The notes under the pieces were generated by a model that was not told where the DNA came from, made no database searches, and worked only from the letters and a program-made list of their open reading frames with translations. Source: Symsagittifera roscoffensis (Eukaryota; Xenacoelomorpha; Acoela; Convolutidae). From it: 64,000 bases of DNA. The position numbers and the translations under genes are program-made. Of the stretch, positions 52,761 through 64,000 are shown piece by piece; within the stretch, counting starts at the first letter, position 1; every line of letters begins with the position of its first letter. The stretch is taken from NCBI RefSeq assembly GCF_963678635.1, contig NC_087063.1, forward strand, positions 78,701,617 to 78,765,616, written 5' to 3'.

Positions 52761-54420
52761 ATGGCTAAAAACTCAAATAAAAAATCTGATAACCCTCTTC
52801 CCACGAATCGGAACTACGAAAAAGGAAGGATACTAGAGATGATTCGAGCCGGGCATGCAAAAACCCAGACCCCTTGGGCAAGTGATAATGGTTCCCGGTT
52901 TTGTAAACAGTCCTATAAAGACTGGGCAACTAGCGGACGGAACGGCCCCAAAATTCAGTATGTTATAGACTTAGTTGAGTAAAGCTTACGTTTTGAAAAC
53001 CAGACATCTACTTCTGGTAATATTCCCTAAGCAAACAGTCCTCATCCGGATTTGCGGAAGTCGTTTCTCGGGTCCCACTGAACGCAAGTAGAGGAAACTT
53101 CGGGACAAGATAGGTAGTGACAAAATAAATCGTGTATTGAAGTTTTAACCAAACGCGACCGTTGGACCGGAAGTTATTAGCATTTTGGGAAACATCCCTT
53201 TCCCCGGAAATATGCAACTTACGGAAAATATGAGCGAGGGCATATTTTCCAGTTCGCAAGCCTTAACCCTTTAGATAAAAAACATCACCATAATTGTGAT
53301 TTTGGGTAAGTTTTTCCCTTGAAAAAGGAATCAGAGTTAAAATGATATAGCTTTCACGTTGCAACGTTGAGGTATGGGGTTGCTTTAGAGTGAAACAAGG
53401 CAAACAATGGGTTGAACTTAGCTAAGATATCTGAGCGTTTATAAAAAAAATTCAACTAAATCAAAGAAGGCTAGTCCCAGAGCAAACTGTCGGTAATAGG
53501 AGCGCGGCATGGAAGGAAGTCTCCTAAATAAGGTGGTTGGACAGGAAATTCTTTGGGCTCCTCGGAGATGAACTTTTGGCCGAGTTAGACTCCTAATAAA
53601 CAAACTACTTCACCTTGATAGCTAGAAAATCGGGTTTGGAATAGAGTATAGTCGGGAACTTTCGATGCTGAAAACAAATTAGCTACCCATGAAAAAGGTC
53701 TTCCCCTAGAACCAGGAGGCCGGAACTTTTTCCGGATAAAAAAAACAGAGGAAGCACAGCTTGGTTTGGAGGTTAAATTGAACTAGAAGGCCAGAGTTTG
53801 CTCAGATCAGAAAGTGAATTCTCGATTAGAATCGTTTGCGATTTGTTTGCTTGGATCAATTTGTAGCACCTAGCGCATACCCGAACCTTAAAAACATGAC
53901 AAAATCGATTAAAAAAACCGACCGCGGCACTTGTCAGTGTTGACAGGGGGAGGGTTGAAATTATAGAACATCTGCATCTGCGCAGGGGTGAATTAAGCGG
54001 ATGCTACGACTGATAGGGAATAGGTGACTTTAATCAAATCCAAATGTAAATAAAGATAGGGAACTGGAGGGTACCGGAGAACCTCCAACAAATAGAACAA
54101 TCATTGCTATTGGGTCGATTAGTGAGTTCTCAAAGTTGGAGAGAACATTTGAGCAAGCCAAGAAGGGTAGCTGGTCCGTCGAGGACGCTATTGCTTAAAG
54201 CTAGGCTAGTTGTGTCTCCTAGTAGCTTAGGATATTTGAACCCGAGTTTAGTTTTGGGTTGAATTAGTTGCGTGAGTGGATAAAGTTGTTCGAGTTTGCG
54301 AGTTTGAAGTGATCCAAGCGCGAACGGAATGAAAAGCAAGCTGGGTTCGTTATAGAAGTAGGTTAATAGCATTAACCTCATTAGGGGCCTTGATAATTAC
54401 TTTTACTTGCCCTGCGACTG
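52761..54420. repeat. Region of distinct composition, possible decayed transposon
   Basis: Less AT-rich than its surroundings. Holds a 73-codon + strand frame (52761-52982, MAKNSNKKSDNPLPTNRN...), unrecognised. GGTAATAGGAGCGCGGCATG near 53491 recurs in the hairpin at 62.2-62.4 kb, and GATATAGCTTTCACGTTGCA near 53344 recurs near 62123. So this is shared repeat DNA. Confidence 0.45.
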
Positions 54421-54807
54421 CTAAAAAATTAACTTATTGCGCTCACAGTTTGATGCACTAGCTGAAAACACCAGAAGAGACCTGAAAAGAGCAAAACACG
54501 GTGGAAGCTGCAAAACGTTTTGGTCATAGCAAGCTAAAATCTGACCATCAGCATAATTTTTTCGTATTGTAGAATAATATCTTGAATTAGTCCCCCGCTA
54601 TAGCATGTTATAATGGAAAGAAACTATGGTCGTTGAGGATAGTGAAAACGTGCTTAAAGAAGACGTCTCTTCGCATTTCTACTGTCAGTTTCTCTTTTTC
54701 CCTTCATTCAAGCCCGAGTTATTTTTTGACCAATGGACGTTCTTTCAAATCGAGGCCGTTTCATTGCGTCCGGAAGTTTCACTTGAACTTGATACCATTA
54801 TTGTAAC

Positions 54808-54954
54808 CGATATCGGCCAGGCTGTGGTAGGTAGACGTGAAGCTAGAGGTCAAGCGATAGCTCGTCTTCACACACTATCTTTGCTATAGCAGGGGATCGA
54901 ATTCACGATCTGACGATCTTTAAGTGAATGTCTTTCCACTAAGCTAAGTGACTC
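54808..54954 (-). mobile_element. Family-A SINE head and proximal body
   Basis: - strand: GAGTCACTTAGCTTAGTGG (A-box-like), GATCGTCAGATCGTGAATTC, GATCCCC, then GACGAGCTATCGCTTGACCT. 3' part missing. Confidence 0.7.
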
Positions 54955-55383
54955 AACATTTTTTCTACCTGGGCAAGCTTAACAACACCCATGCTATAAG
55001 GCCGATCTCTGATTAGTAAGAAGAGAATAAAAGTCTGATAAAAGTGGCTCAAGTTGCACAAATCAAGCAATCCTAATTTTTATAGTTTCTGAAAACTCAT
55101 TTTAAAACTAGTTTTACGCGTTTACTCCGAAAAACTCAAATAAATTAAGCCAGCACTGTACCAATATGCTAAACAAAAAAGATTGTTTGCACTTAAAGTT
55201 CCGATGGCTGGGGTGAGACAAGAAAAAAAGCTCGTTTTCGGATCCGACCCAGATTTTTTTTGAGTTGCGAATTATCTATGCAAGGCAAATTATCCAAATT
55301 TGATATGAAGCAAAATAATTGGTCTTGTTATTGTATGGCTGCTGGGGAGCAAAAAGATAAAGACTTCAAATTTTTCAGTTTAA

Positions 55384-56006
55384 GGAGCCGATCTAGAATT
55401 TTCTTGAGGGTGCATTACGAGGCCAAATTGTGCATTTTGTGCATTGTAAGCGGATTCGGCAACAAGGACGCTCCCTTTGTTCTTCTTTTGTTCTTTACTT
55501 TCCTTTGATCGTTCCGACAAAATTTCAACATGTTTCAAGATTTGTCTCTGGAATCCAGGAAGATACAAACACAAAATTGTGCGCATATCCAGTGCACAGT
55601 TTGGCCTCGTAATGTGTGGGATTTTCAAAAAAAATTCAAAAAATTTATCGACTTTTTCTTTGTATTACGTCGACCAAAGTGATTTTCGAGCTCTCCCAAA
55701 TCACAATCACTAGACCATATTTGGCCAAATTTGTGTGCTGCATGCGAAAACTTGAAAAAACAGGCCAAAAAAAGCGTGTTTAGGCAGGTAATTTTTGGAA
55801 ATCTTGACCAAGAAATCGCGTTTTTTGACCAAGAAATCGCTCCCCCTTAAAATTAGTATATTTTGGCGCCAAAGGTTCCTTTAAAAAATTTTATGATCAG
55901 TTAGCCAGAAATAGATATCTCAAAATAGTACAAAGAGGGAACCCCTATAAAAAAGAGGCGTCGCTCCGCCCATCTCTCCCCCCCCCCCCCCCGAAATCCG
56001 CCACTG
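55384..56006. mobile_element. Family-1 MITE (reverse) carrying another MITE
   Basis: AGCCGATCTAGAATTTTCTTG at the left, the family blocks in reverse order, then C-run and CGAAATCCGCCACTG at the right. Interrupted at 55414-55613. Confidence 0.75.
55414..55613. mobile_element. Nested 200-bp inverted-repeat element
   Basis: ATTACGAGGCCAAATTGTGC at the left mirrors GTGCACAGTTTGGCCTCGTAAT at the right (one mismatch and a small gap). Sits inside a family-1 MITE, whose sequence resumes with TGGGATTTTCAAA. Target duplication not clear. Confidence 0.7.
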
Positions 56007-56120
56007 TATAGTTTATTCCAATTTCCTTTAACCAAAACTTTTTGAGAAATTTTTGGCAAGGTGCAAATTATCGTTCTATTCATTTTTTTCGAGTCTTTTC
56101 TAACATCTCATTGTGGTACT

Positions 56121-56766
56121 CAGGGGCGCATCTAGGATTTTCTCGAAGAGGGGTGGGGGCTGACATTCAAACAATTCTCGAATTTTCTCGACCTTTTTTT
56201 TCGGTGGACCAAATAGTTTTTCCGAACTCTCCCCCCAATGCACTAAAAATTCCCTGATTTGGCCAAAATTTCTGCGCCGCAGGCAAAATTTTGAAAAAAA
56301 AACAGGTCAAAAAAGGCGTTTTTAGGCACTTTTTGGAATTCTTTGACCGAAAAATTGCGTTTTTTCGGCGCGCGCTCCCCCCTTAAAACTAGGGGGAGGG
56401 TTCTCATGCTTGAGCGACCGAATGCTTGAAAAATTTCAACAAATCAAAATCGCTAAGCGTTTTTATTGGCTAAATGCCTTTCTCACAAAATAGAAGTCAA
56501 TATTAAGAGAAAATGTTTTAAATCAGTGGAAAATAATAAAAAAAAAATACAAATTGAAAACCATTTATTCAGATTACCATTTATGAGTTCAAGTTCATAA
56601 GAACTTTTCAGTCTTGAAAACTCATCTGCTCATTATCTAATCGGTCAGTATTAACAAAGAAAAATTAGAAACACTTTGGGTCAGCCAAATTTGGATATCT
56701 CAAAAAAATTCTAAGTCGAATCGCTGAGAGGGGGTGGGGGCTTCCGCCCCCCTAAATCCACCCCTG
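56121..56766. mobile_element. Long family-1 variant with exact 8-bp duplication
   Basis: CAGGGGCGCATCTAGGATTT to CTAAATCCACCCCTG, with exact GTGGTACT at 56113-56120 and 56767-56774. 646 bp against about 425 in other copies. The extra DNA lies at about 56395-56690. Confidence 0.88.
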
Positions 56767-57060
56767 GTGGTACTTATCAACGATTTTAATCAATGGTCTA
56801 GAATATGCGGATTTTGTGCCTAGCAGCGAATTCCTCCTTTTTACAACAGGGAGGAATCGTTAAAGTCTCTTTTACTTCTATTCCATGCAATTCTAACTTA
56901 CTTTCAAAGCTTAGATTTCAGAGCAGTTTGAACATTATAACTATACCATTCAATAAAGATCGATGTCAGGAGTGAAAACAAACGGTTTTTATTGTAATCA
57001 TTTTGGGTAAGTTTTGAAAATTTCCAATTAGACAAATTTTGTTATGGTGTGTGGGGCAAG

Positions 57061-57263
57061 GGCTCTTTTTCCTTTTCCCCCCACCTGCAAATTTTTATAT
57101 TTGAAGTTACCGTTCACTTTGTCCGATTGTCATGAAATTTGACATGCAGACTAACTAGACTATGAGAAACATATTTGGCCTTCATAATTAACCTTGTAAA
57201 ACCACTCGTTAGACCATAAAATTCATGTTTCAGTGAGGTGGGGGGGGGGAAGGAAAAAGAGCC
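57061..57263. mobile_element. Family-3 MITE
   Basis: GGCTCTTTTTCCTTTTCCCC and GGAAGGAAAAAGAGCC ends. Flanks GGGGCAAG and GGGGAAAG match at 7 of 8. Confidence 0.82.
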
Positions 57264-57480
57264 GGGGAAAGATTTCAATTTTATACTTAATTTTTTTTTG
57301 AGAATTTTCCGAAAAATTATCAAAACGGTAAATAAAGTGCAGTCGCAATATCCGATGAATTTCACAATGGCAGAAACGCTATCCAATTCCAAGCTCTGTT
57401 TCAAAACCTAATCAACGGCAGGGTTATCCCAATTTTTTTAAACTATATGACTCAATGATCACAGTTTTGTTATACATTTC

Positions 57481-57685
57481 GGCACTTTTTCTTCCCCCCC
57501 CCCCACCTCACACGAGCTTCAGTACATAGTGTAACGAGTGGTTTTACGAGGTTGAGTATGAAGACCAAATATGTTGGTCGTGGCCTTATTAGTCTGAATT
57601 TAAATTTTCATAACAATCGGACAATGTGGTCAACAAAGTTACATGTAAAAATTTGCAGGTGGGGGGGGGGGGAGCAAAAAGAGCC
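57481..57685. mobile_element. Family-3 MITE, opposite orientation
   Basis: GGCACTTTTTCTTCCCCCC and GGAGCAAAAAGAGCC ends. Inside is the reverse complement of the 57061 copy. A fragment follows at about 58062-58140. Confidence 0.78.
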
Positions 57686-58284
57686 CACGTTTCATACCAT
57701 GTTTGTTTATTTGCGGGGTTCTCAGTGATGAGCTGAACAACTGGTATATTGGTCCTTTTGCTTGTGCATAAATCGTCCTATAAGTCACTGCGTAGAAGAC
57801 TTTAATAAACCATTAAAATTCTGCTGACTCACCAGTTCAGCGAAGTTCGAGCTCAATAATGATTCACAAATGAACTTAAGTCAGTATCATCAAAAAATTT
57901 TACGTTTAGATGACATTGCTCTCATCAATTACGCAAACTTGTGAATTTACTCTGAAACTTCTTTTAAATAGAAGCAAATAACAAAAAAAACAAGAAACAG
58001 GCACGTGCTAATTTTTTTTTGTTCTCAAACTGGGTGTTATTGAAAACAACTTTCTAAAAATTTGACGCCCCCCTCGACCTCACATACGCATCATTTTTAG
58101 TGTAACGAATGGTTTCAACAAGGATACATATAAAAATTAAATATATTGTGAAAAGCCCAAAGCCTCCGCATGCCAATTTCTGTTACACACAGGCAAAGTT
58201 TCGCTTGGCAAACACTAGCGAGAACAGGACAAAAAGCAGCTCTAGAAAGTTCAATACAAAAGATAGAAATAAGCCTCGAATTAC

Positions 58285-58370
58285 AAAAATTCGGCTAGGT
58301 CTAGGATTCGATCTCCGACCTACTGCAATCAAGAGATTTTGAGCCTCATGCTCTAACCACACAGCCAAGC
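58285..58370 (-). mobile_element. tRNA-like sequence (SINE head)
   Basis: - strand: GCTTGGCTGTGTGGTTAGAG (A-box-like), then GGAGATCGAATCCTAGACC (B-box-like) about 40 bases on. The acceptor stem does not pair well, so a SINE head or tRNA pseudogene is more likely than a working tRNA. Confidence 0.55.
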
Positions 58371-59589
58371 ACGCTTAGTCACCAACAGTCACTACTCACG
58401 AATACAGCAGCTATATATGCTAATAAATTGCCAAAGCCATTCAGCAAAATTGGCCCCAAATACAAATGGACACACTTTTTCAAGTAATAATTTGGAATAT
58501 AAATAATGTAATCCCAAAGATGATATTTGTCTAAAAAGAAGATATTCGCCAATTTTTCTATAAAAACTTTTAGTATTTTTACACAAACTCAATTTCAATA
58601 TGATCGACAATATTCTAAGCTTACTCTTCATTTATGCAAGCTAACAACAGAATTTTCCAAGCCACTTGGAGTTCAAATGATTTGTAAAATATTACAGACA
58701 GTTCGAAACAATTTTAAAACAATCAAGAGCAGTCAACTGTTGTGCCAGTAGCGCAGAATACTCTGAGCGCTGTAGATCAAACGCACAGAAACTTATAAAC
58801 TGTTTAGAATAGAGAAGTTATTTCTCAAAATTCTTTTTCTTTGAGATTCCTAAACTCTAGCAAAAACCAAAGCCCACAATACGCCATATTTCCTTCTCAC
58901 ACCAGTGAAAGTTTTAATGAACAATTTACGTCTTTATTTTAATGCTCCAACCATCAGGCCACCGCAGCAAAAAATCAGCCTACCACTACCAAATGACAGC
59001 AAACAAAAACAGGAAAAAGAATTTAATAAAATTTAACAAGTTATAATATATGTCCAGCAGTTTAAACAATCTTCAAAATAATCTAATTGAACCCACACAT
59101 TCTAATATCTTCAACGAGTTTTTAGAACTTTGAGCTCAAAAACTTTGTTTGTTCGTAATTTTTCCAGACATTATCGTTCGCGTCCGAAACAGTTGCACAG
59201 CAGAGTCAAAAAAGCGATAAGAATCATAGCCGAATGAGGCGAAAAAAATTGCGGCTCTTCCATCTCTTCCTTCTTTTTTTTCTTCGCCTACGCTCTTTAT
59301 TCTTTTGTTATTATGAACCTAATGTAGTCTGATTGTTATGATAAAATTATTAGTTATTATCAAATGGCTGAAATAGATATCAATGAATTGTTGCAAAAAT
59401 GATCAATCGGTGAAGAAAATTTTGAAAGTTATTCTCGAAGATTTCTTAACTAAAGACAAATGAATCATAAAACTAAGTTTTGACAGAGCTGCTAGAAATG
59501 GAGGTAACCACAATCTACTCAAACGAATGCTCTCAATTGAATCAATGAGTTAAACAGACATATGCGAGCTGTCAAACTTAAATATAATA

Positions 59590-60480
59590 TTATTAAGATT
59601 CCACAGAAGGGTTTTGCGAGTAATTTGAATGTATTACCGTGTATATTTACATTAAGTGAGACATGGCGAAAATGACTTTACATAGTTTTTGTTCTGATTA
59701 CTCTGACTTCTCATTGTTACGAATAGAAAAATGGAGGTGAAGGCGTTGCGATGAGGGTTTTCAAAAAGTTTCAAATTAGCAGTGACCTGAAGACTTTAGA
59801 CAACAAAGTAAAATTGAATCATAATGACACCATGAAAATGATCTGCCAGTACAGGACGCCGAACAAAAATAAAAAATTTTCAGCCAGCACCGCATCCATC
59901 ATGCTGTATACTCAAACTGTTTACGGAATTGATGATAACAAGGCTCACGGCCATTTTTGCAAGATCACTAGATCAAGAAATACGAATTTTTAAGTTTCTC
60001 CTTCATTTTAAGATTGGGATATCTCATTTCAGTTTCATCTGACCGCTAATTTTATTTCTTAACCATCGTATCAATTGAGCGATCTAAATAAACATTACTC
60101 TGATTGCAAAACAGTTCGAGTGTAAAATGTTCATGATTTTTTTTTTGCAGAAGATATTGTCATTATGGAAAAATGATGAACTTTCTGTGGGTATTTCAAA
60201 AGTCATTGACTGGATGAAATAAAATCATCTCACTTTGAACAAAAATAAAACGATATATAGTGATACTCCAAGTCAAAACAGCAGCGTCAGGTTCAATTGC
60301 ATTAGACAACAAAGCATGTGAGCAGGGTTCAGTTATAAAGTTTTTAGGAGTATTCGCTGATTTAAAAACTGTGTGTCGATGCTCACATTAATTACATTAA
60401 AGCTATCAAAATAATGTGGTATTTTATACAGGTCAGGTAAATTTTTCGTAGCAAGCATCTGTTTATTACTATTATAATTT
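59590..60480 (+). pseudogene. Shredded non-LTR retrotransposon (LINE), endonuclease and RT pieces
   Basis: Pieces in three frames. LSETWRK near 59656 is the endonuclease LSETWL motif. GGEGVAMRVFKKFQISS near 59733 and MKMICQYRTPNKNKKFSAST near 59833 match the GGGVA...YVK and YRPPN...F blocks of LINE endonucleases. VIDWMK-x-NHLTLNKNKT near 60201, VIKFLGVFADLKT near 60333 and AHINYIKAIKIMW near 60379 are the RT C-terminal blocks (V..WL..N.L.LN..KT, VKFLGV, HI..I..K). The RT core between is deleted and stops interrupt every frame. Jockey/CR1-like by motif style. Confidence 0.65.
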
Positions 60481-60997
60481 CATAAAAACAATCATTCTGC
60501 ATGTTGTTTTAATAAACGGTAGTTCAAAACTGCAGTTTTGAAAAGGCAAAACGATTAGCACTAAAAAATATTTTACAAAAGATATCGTGATTCCGGTGTG
60601 AATATGTGTACTAGAATTATATCTGTATAAACGCTTTAAAGAGGCAATCAAATATTTTTTGAATGCTAGCAACTTAGACCGAAAGAATCTTTTACAGCCC
60701 AACCGAAGTCTAAAACTAAAAAAATTATGATGCCAATTTCTAGGAGGCTTGTGGTTCTGCTGAAATTCAATTAATTTGTTTTTGTTTTACTTCATGTTTT
60801 CCAAAAGTCAAGACAAATTGCAGACGTATTTGCTTCTATATAATATTTAATGAAATCAAAGCTTACACCGAAAAAATGATCCTATTTGGTGCGGCAATGG
60901 TCGAAAAGCCAAAATGGCATTATAAAAGTTGAGGATTTTCGCGGCTTTCACAGACTATACCGACAATAGGCCTCGAATAAGTGATGTTTTTACAGTG

Positions 60998-61063
60998 GCG
61001 GATTAAAATTTTTGTCTTCGAGATTTGGAGTCTAACCTTCTCGCCTCTGCGCCACGGGCCGTT
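60998..61063 (-). mobile_element. tRNA(Trp)-like sequence, SINE head or tRNA pseudogene
   Basis: - strand: CGGCCCGTGGCGCAGAGGCG is A-box-like. GACTCCAAATC in mid-position resembles the CCA anticodon loop of tRNA-Trp. The T-arm is degraded. Confidence 0.5.
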
Positions 61064-61164
61064 GAAAAGTTGCTAACACTAGCCACCAATGATGCAGCTA
61101 TAGATGGTAAAAAATTGACAATACTAGACAGCAGAAAGCAGATCAAAATTAAATAAAACTAGTG

Positions 61165-61236
61165 CTAAGTGCGGACTTGAACATCCGACCAGTAGCATAG
61201 AAATCTCACGTCCTTCCATCTGTGCCACGGACGATT
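61165..61236 (-). mobile_element. tRNA-like sequence, SINE head
   Basis: - strand: CGTCCGTGGCACAGATGG, then GGTCGGATGTTCAAGTCCGC (B-box-like). Same direction as the one at 61.0 kb and similarly headed, so two SINEs probably lie in tandem. Confidence 0.5.
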
Positions 61237-62123
61237 AACGACCGGCGAACAACAGCCACAAATAAAGCAGAGAAGAGATGCTATGAAATTTTCGATGCTA
61301 CAGATCGTGATAATAGCAAAGTGACTTCAAATGAGCACTTTTATTTGCGAGTTGGATTGGAAATCAAATGGAGTCGTATTAGTACACGGTGGCTGGTGTA
61401 ATCAAAATTTTGTATTTTTTCTGCATTTGTATGTGAACGGGAGGTTATCGCCATTAAAACTTCGGGTACATAACGTTTACAGGAACATTTTATGCCTATT
61501 GCGATTTTATGCGATTTAAAACAGAATTTAGGACTTGGCAAGCCATTAATCCGCGCTCTACATTGCTTTGAAAAACAAAAACATTCAACCAATTTTCATC
61601 GAAAATCTATGAACCTTTGAACCTTTAAAAACAATACATTTGTATATCGAATTTCGACTGAAGGGGATTCATTATGATACCACATTTACCACTTGTGAAA
61701 AAATCCACTCTACAGAGGAATTAATAAAAACTAGCGTGTAACGCACCTCCGGTGCTTCAAGCAAGTTAGTGAACAAGAAAGCTGCTTATACATAACAAGT
61801 ATGTTTGTTTTCAAAATTTGAACGATAAAAACAATTTTTACTCAAAGATTTTTACTCAAACTAAAAAGGTCAAATCTCCCAACTAGAAGTTTTCAGATCT
61901 TTGTACACGAAACCATAAATCGGTCTACAGTATACAAGTGCATTTTCCATTTTTCAAAAATTGAAACCTTTTTTATTGCAAAAGCATCAAATGGGATTCA
62001 TAATCCAGCGTAACTAATCTTTAAATATTAAACACTTTTTTCTTAATTTAATTGTAAATTCAATGTAAAAATTTAAGCGATAATATAAGTTTGTCAATTG
62101 GGAAAAGAATCGGAAGTTGAAAG

Positions 62124-62208
62124 GATATAGTTTTCACATTGCAAGGTTAAATTAGTGGATTCACTCTAACTCAATCCACTACTTCAACGTTGCAATGTGA
62201 AACTAAAA
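62124..62208. repeat. Imperfect hairpin
   Basis: GTTTTCACATTGCAAGGTT ... AGTGGATT, a short loop, then AATCCACT ... CGTTGCAATGTGAAAC. A single-arm relative sits near 53350. Confidence 0.7.
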
Positions 62209-62470
62209 AAATCCTGGTGATTTTCCTGTTCAATAAATTTATTTTAAAAGTCTACTTCCCATGCCGCGCTCCTATTACCGCGAATTTCCTCTGGCACTAC
62301 TTTTCTTTGGTCTAGTTGAATTGCAATTAACAGCTGAGCTAAAAATTGCAATTCAACTAGACCAAAGAAGAGTAGTCCCAGAGGAAATTGGCGGTAATAG
62401 GAGCGCGGCATGTGAAGTAGGTCTTCTAAATAAAATGATTGGACGGGAAAACCACTGGGATCTTTTTAAA
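62204..62470. mobile_element. Long fold-back (arms ~120 bp, 15-bp loop)
   Basis: Left arm words CATGCCGCGCTCCTATTACC and GGTCTAGTTGAATTGCAATT are mirrored by AATTGCAATTCAACTAGACC and GGTAATAGGAGCGCGGCATG on the right, with loop about 62329-62343. The right arm has a relative at 53.48-53.56 kb. Confidence 0.85.
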
Positions 62471-62570
62471 GTAAAATGGTCAAATCTTCACAACTACTGG
62501 TTTCAGATCTTCGTAACCGAAACCATAATACGGCCGACAGCATACAACTGCACTTTTTATAATAATTTGC

Positions 62571-63250
62571 AACACCTGAGAGTACCCTGACATCACCTAT
62601 TTACAGGGTTGAGATTTTCAACTTTTGTCAGGTTTTAATATACTGTTCGATTTTTTTTTCTCGAAAAAATCATTAAAAAAACGTCGTATCTCGGAAACTT
62701 AAAGTATTTGAGCAGTTATTTTTTGAGGAAAAAATTGGAACACCTGAGAGTACCCTGACAGCACCTATTTACAGGGTTGAGATTTTCAAATTTTGTCAGG
62801 TTTTAATATAATGTTCGATTTTTTTTCTCGAAAAAATCATAAAAAAACGTCGTATCTCGGAAACTTAAAGAAGTTGAGCAGTCATATTTAAAGGCACAAT
62901 CTGAAAGCAACTCACACCATACACTTGAGAATTTCACGTTTTTGTCACGTTTTTATATATGAGTTCTTTGAACATTGTTGAAAGAATTATAAAAAAAACT
63001 TCATATCTCGCAAACTATAAGTATTTAAGCAGTCAGCTTTTGAAGCAAGATTTGCAACCCCTGAGAAAACCCTGACACCACCTAAGTACAGGGTTGGGAA
63101 GTTCAATTTTTGTGGATTTTTTTAAACGAAGTTTTATGAAAATGTTTGAAAAAATCACAAGAATCTTCGTATCTCGTGAATTTAAAAGATTTGGGTATTC
63201 ATATTTGGAGCCCAATTTACAGTCCTTTAGGGTTGCTACTTTCAAACTCA
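62571..63250. repeat. ~168-bp tandem repeat, four units
   Basis: Units start near 62572 and 62740 (near identical: ACACCTGAGAGTACCCTGAC), then diverged ones near 62917 and 63055. Each holds a CCCTGACA...TACAGGGTTG hairpin, a GTCAGGTTTTAAT-like stretch, a CTCGAAAAAATCAT-like stretch and a CGTATCTCGGAAACTTAAAG-like block. Confidence 0.8.
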
Positions 63251-64000
63251 AAAAAAAACGGTGAAGTCAAGCTGGAAGTCAAAATTTTGGCCGACTGACC
63301 TTAAAATTCTCCCTTCACAAAAACTTCGTTTAGACGCCTGAAGAAGTGGCTATTCAAAATCACACTTCATTTTGAAAAACCAGTTCACTGTTTTTTTTTC
63401 AATTGTCTCTGCAATTTCCTCCATATTATTTATCAATTTATGTACTAGATTAAAAGAATTAAAATATATTTTTTTGAATATTCAATTTCATTCAATGTAA
63501 TCATTACTAAATGATAAAAAAAATAGAAAATTTATGTTAACACTTTACAATATAGCGATGACAATAACTATCATAAAATTTATATGAAATCTAATGCCAA
63601 TATCACAAGACGAAATTCGAAAGTAAAGTTTAATTCAGATAGAATCGAAGATGCTGATTTCAGAACGAATGCAGTTTGATTCTTTAAGACATGGAAGCGA
63701 CAATTTGATTGATCTGTTCTGCCGTGACCCGTTCGATACATTAGATGAGATTGAGACGAGTCAGCAGATGTCCAGAGTTACATGTCCATTTCTTCTGCTA
63801 GCCATTCATCCGTCAACTCCTCGTGGTTTGACACTTGATATAGCTGGAACAACACAACTGCCAGACTTCGTATAGAAAATCCAATTAACTAAGATACCCT
63901 TTAAAAAGCTCGGTAGGTTATCAATATTAGTAATTAAAGATTAAATTTGATTTTTTAAGATCACCAGAAAAATTGCTTGCGGTTAAATTGCTTTGATTTT
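63251..64000. other. Right edge; short unassigned frame
   Basis: AT-rich. A 74-codon + strand frame at 63651-63875 (MLISERMQFDSLRHGSDNLI...) ends DIAGTTQLPDFV. It reads like protein but is not recognised. It may be a small gene, an exon or chance. Confidence 0.25.

Noticed and set aside
58285-58370. Functional tRNA gene
   Set aside because: Box-like motifs are present but acceptor and anticodon stems pair poorly. Treated as a SINE head.

Overview
The window is animal (metazoan) genomic DNA. It is AT-rich, and its genes are cut into short exons by long GT-AG introns and separated by long non-coding stretches. Reading for protein similarity, splice sites and reading phase supports four genes. 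Two are head-to-tail zona pellucida (ZP) domain protein genes on the + strand: ZP1, about 1.4-13.6 kb, with its 5' end outside the window, and ZP2, 20.2-34.5 kb, complete, 9 exons, 421 residues. The third is an intronless gene for a type II membrane, glycosyltransferase-like protein on the - strand at 39.3-40.5 kb. The fourth is an 8-exon heterotrimeric G-protein beta subunit (7-blade WD40) gene on the - strand at 44.1-51.7 kb, 390 residues. ZP modules and G-beta establish an animal. I cannot fix the lineage from sequence alone. Gene content and the flood of short non-autonomous transposons would fit a large-genome tunicate (larvacean or salp), but that is inference.

Almost everything else is transposon debris, mostly short non-autonomous elements. 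I recognise three families of short terminal-inverted-repeat elements (MITEs). Each has at least one copy flanked by an exact or near-exact 8-bp target duplication, the hAT hallmark. There are also two or more tRNA-headed SINE families, long fold-back elements, a decayed piggyBac copy whose right end is split by a fold-back element, a decayed MULE transposase inside a ZP2 intron, a shredded LINE near 59.6-60.5 kb, a possible LTR-retrotransposon remnant near 15.3 kb, a 22-bp minisatellite inside a ZP1 intron and a ~168-bp tandem repeat near 62.6-63.2 kb.

Layout: 0-1.4 kb fold-back-family repeat; 1.4-13.6 kb ZP1, with minisatellite, inverted repeats and piggyBac in its introns; 13.6-20.2 kb AT-rich intergenic DNA with a large fold-back; 20.2-34.5 kb ZP2, with MULE, SINE and MITE insertions in its introns; 34.6-39.3 kb AT-rich DNA with one SINE; 39.3-40.5 kb glycosyltransferase-like gene; 41-42 kb hAT-type MITE; 44.1-51.7 kb G-beta gene with MITEs and SINEs in its introns; 51.7-64 kb repeats, SINE heads, LINE fragments and satellite with no recognised host gene.

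The two ZP genes share intron positions and phases and both encode a basic furin-type site between the ZP module and a hydrophobic tail. They are a tandem duplication of secreted or membrane-released matrix proteins. The G-beta gene is unusual: all seven introns are phase 1, and the protein carries extra segments in blades 5 and 6.
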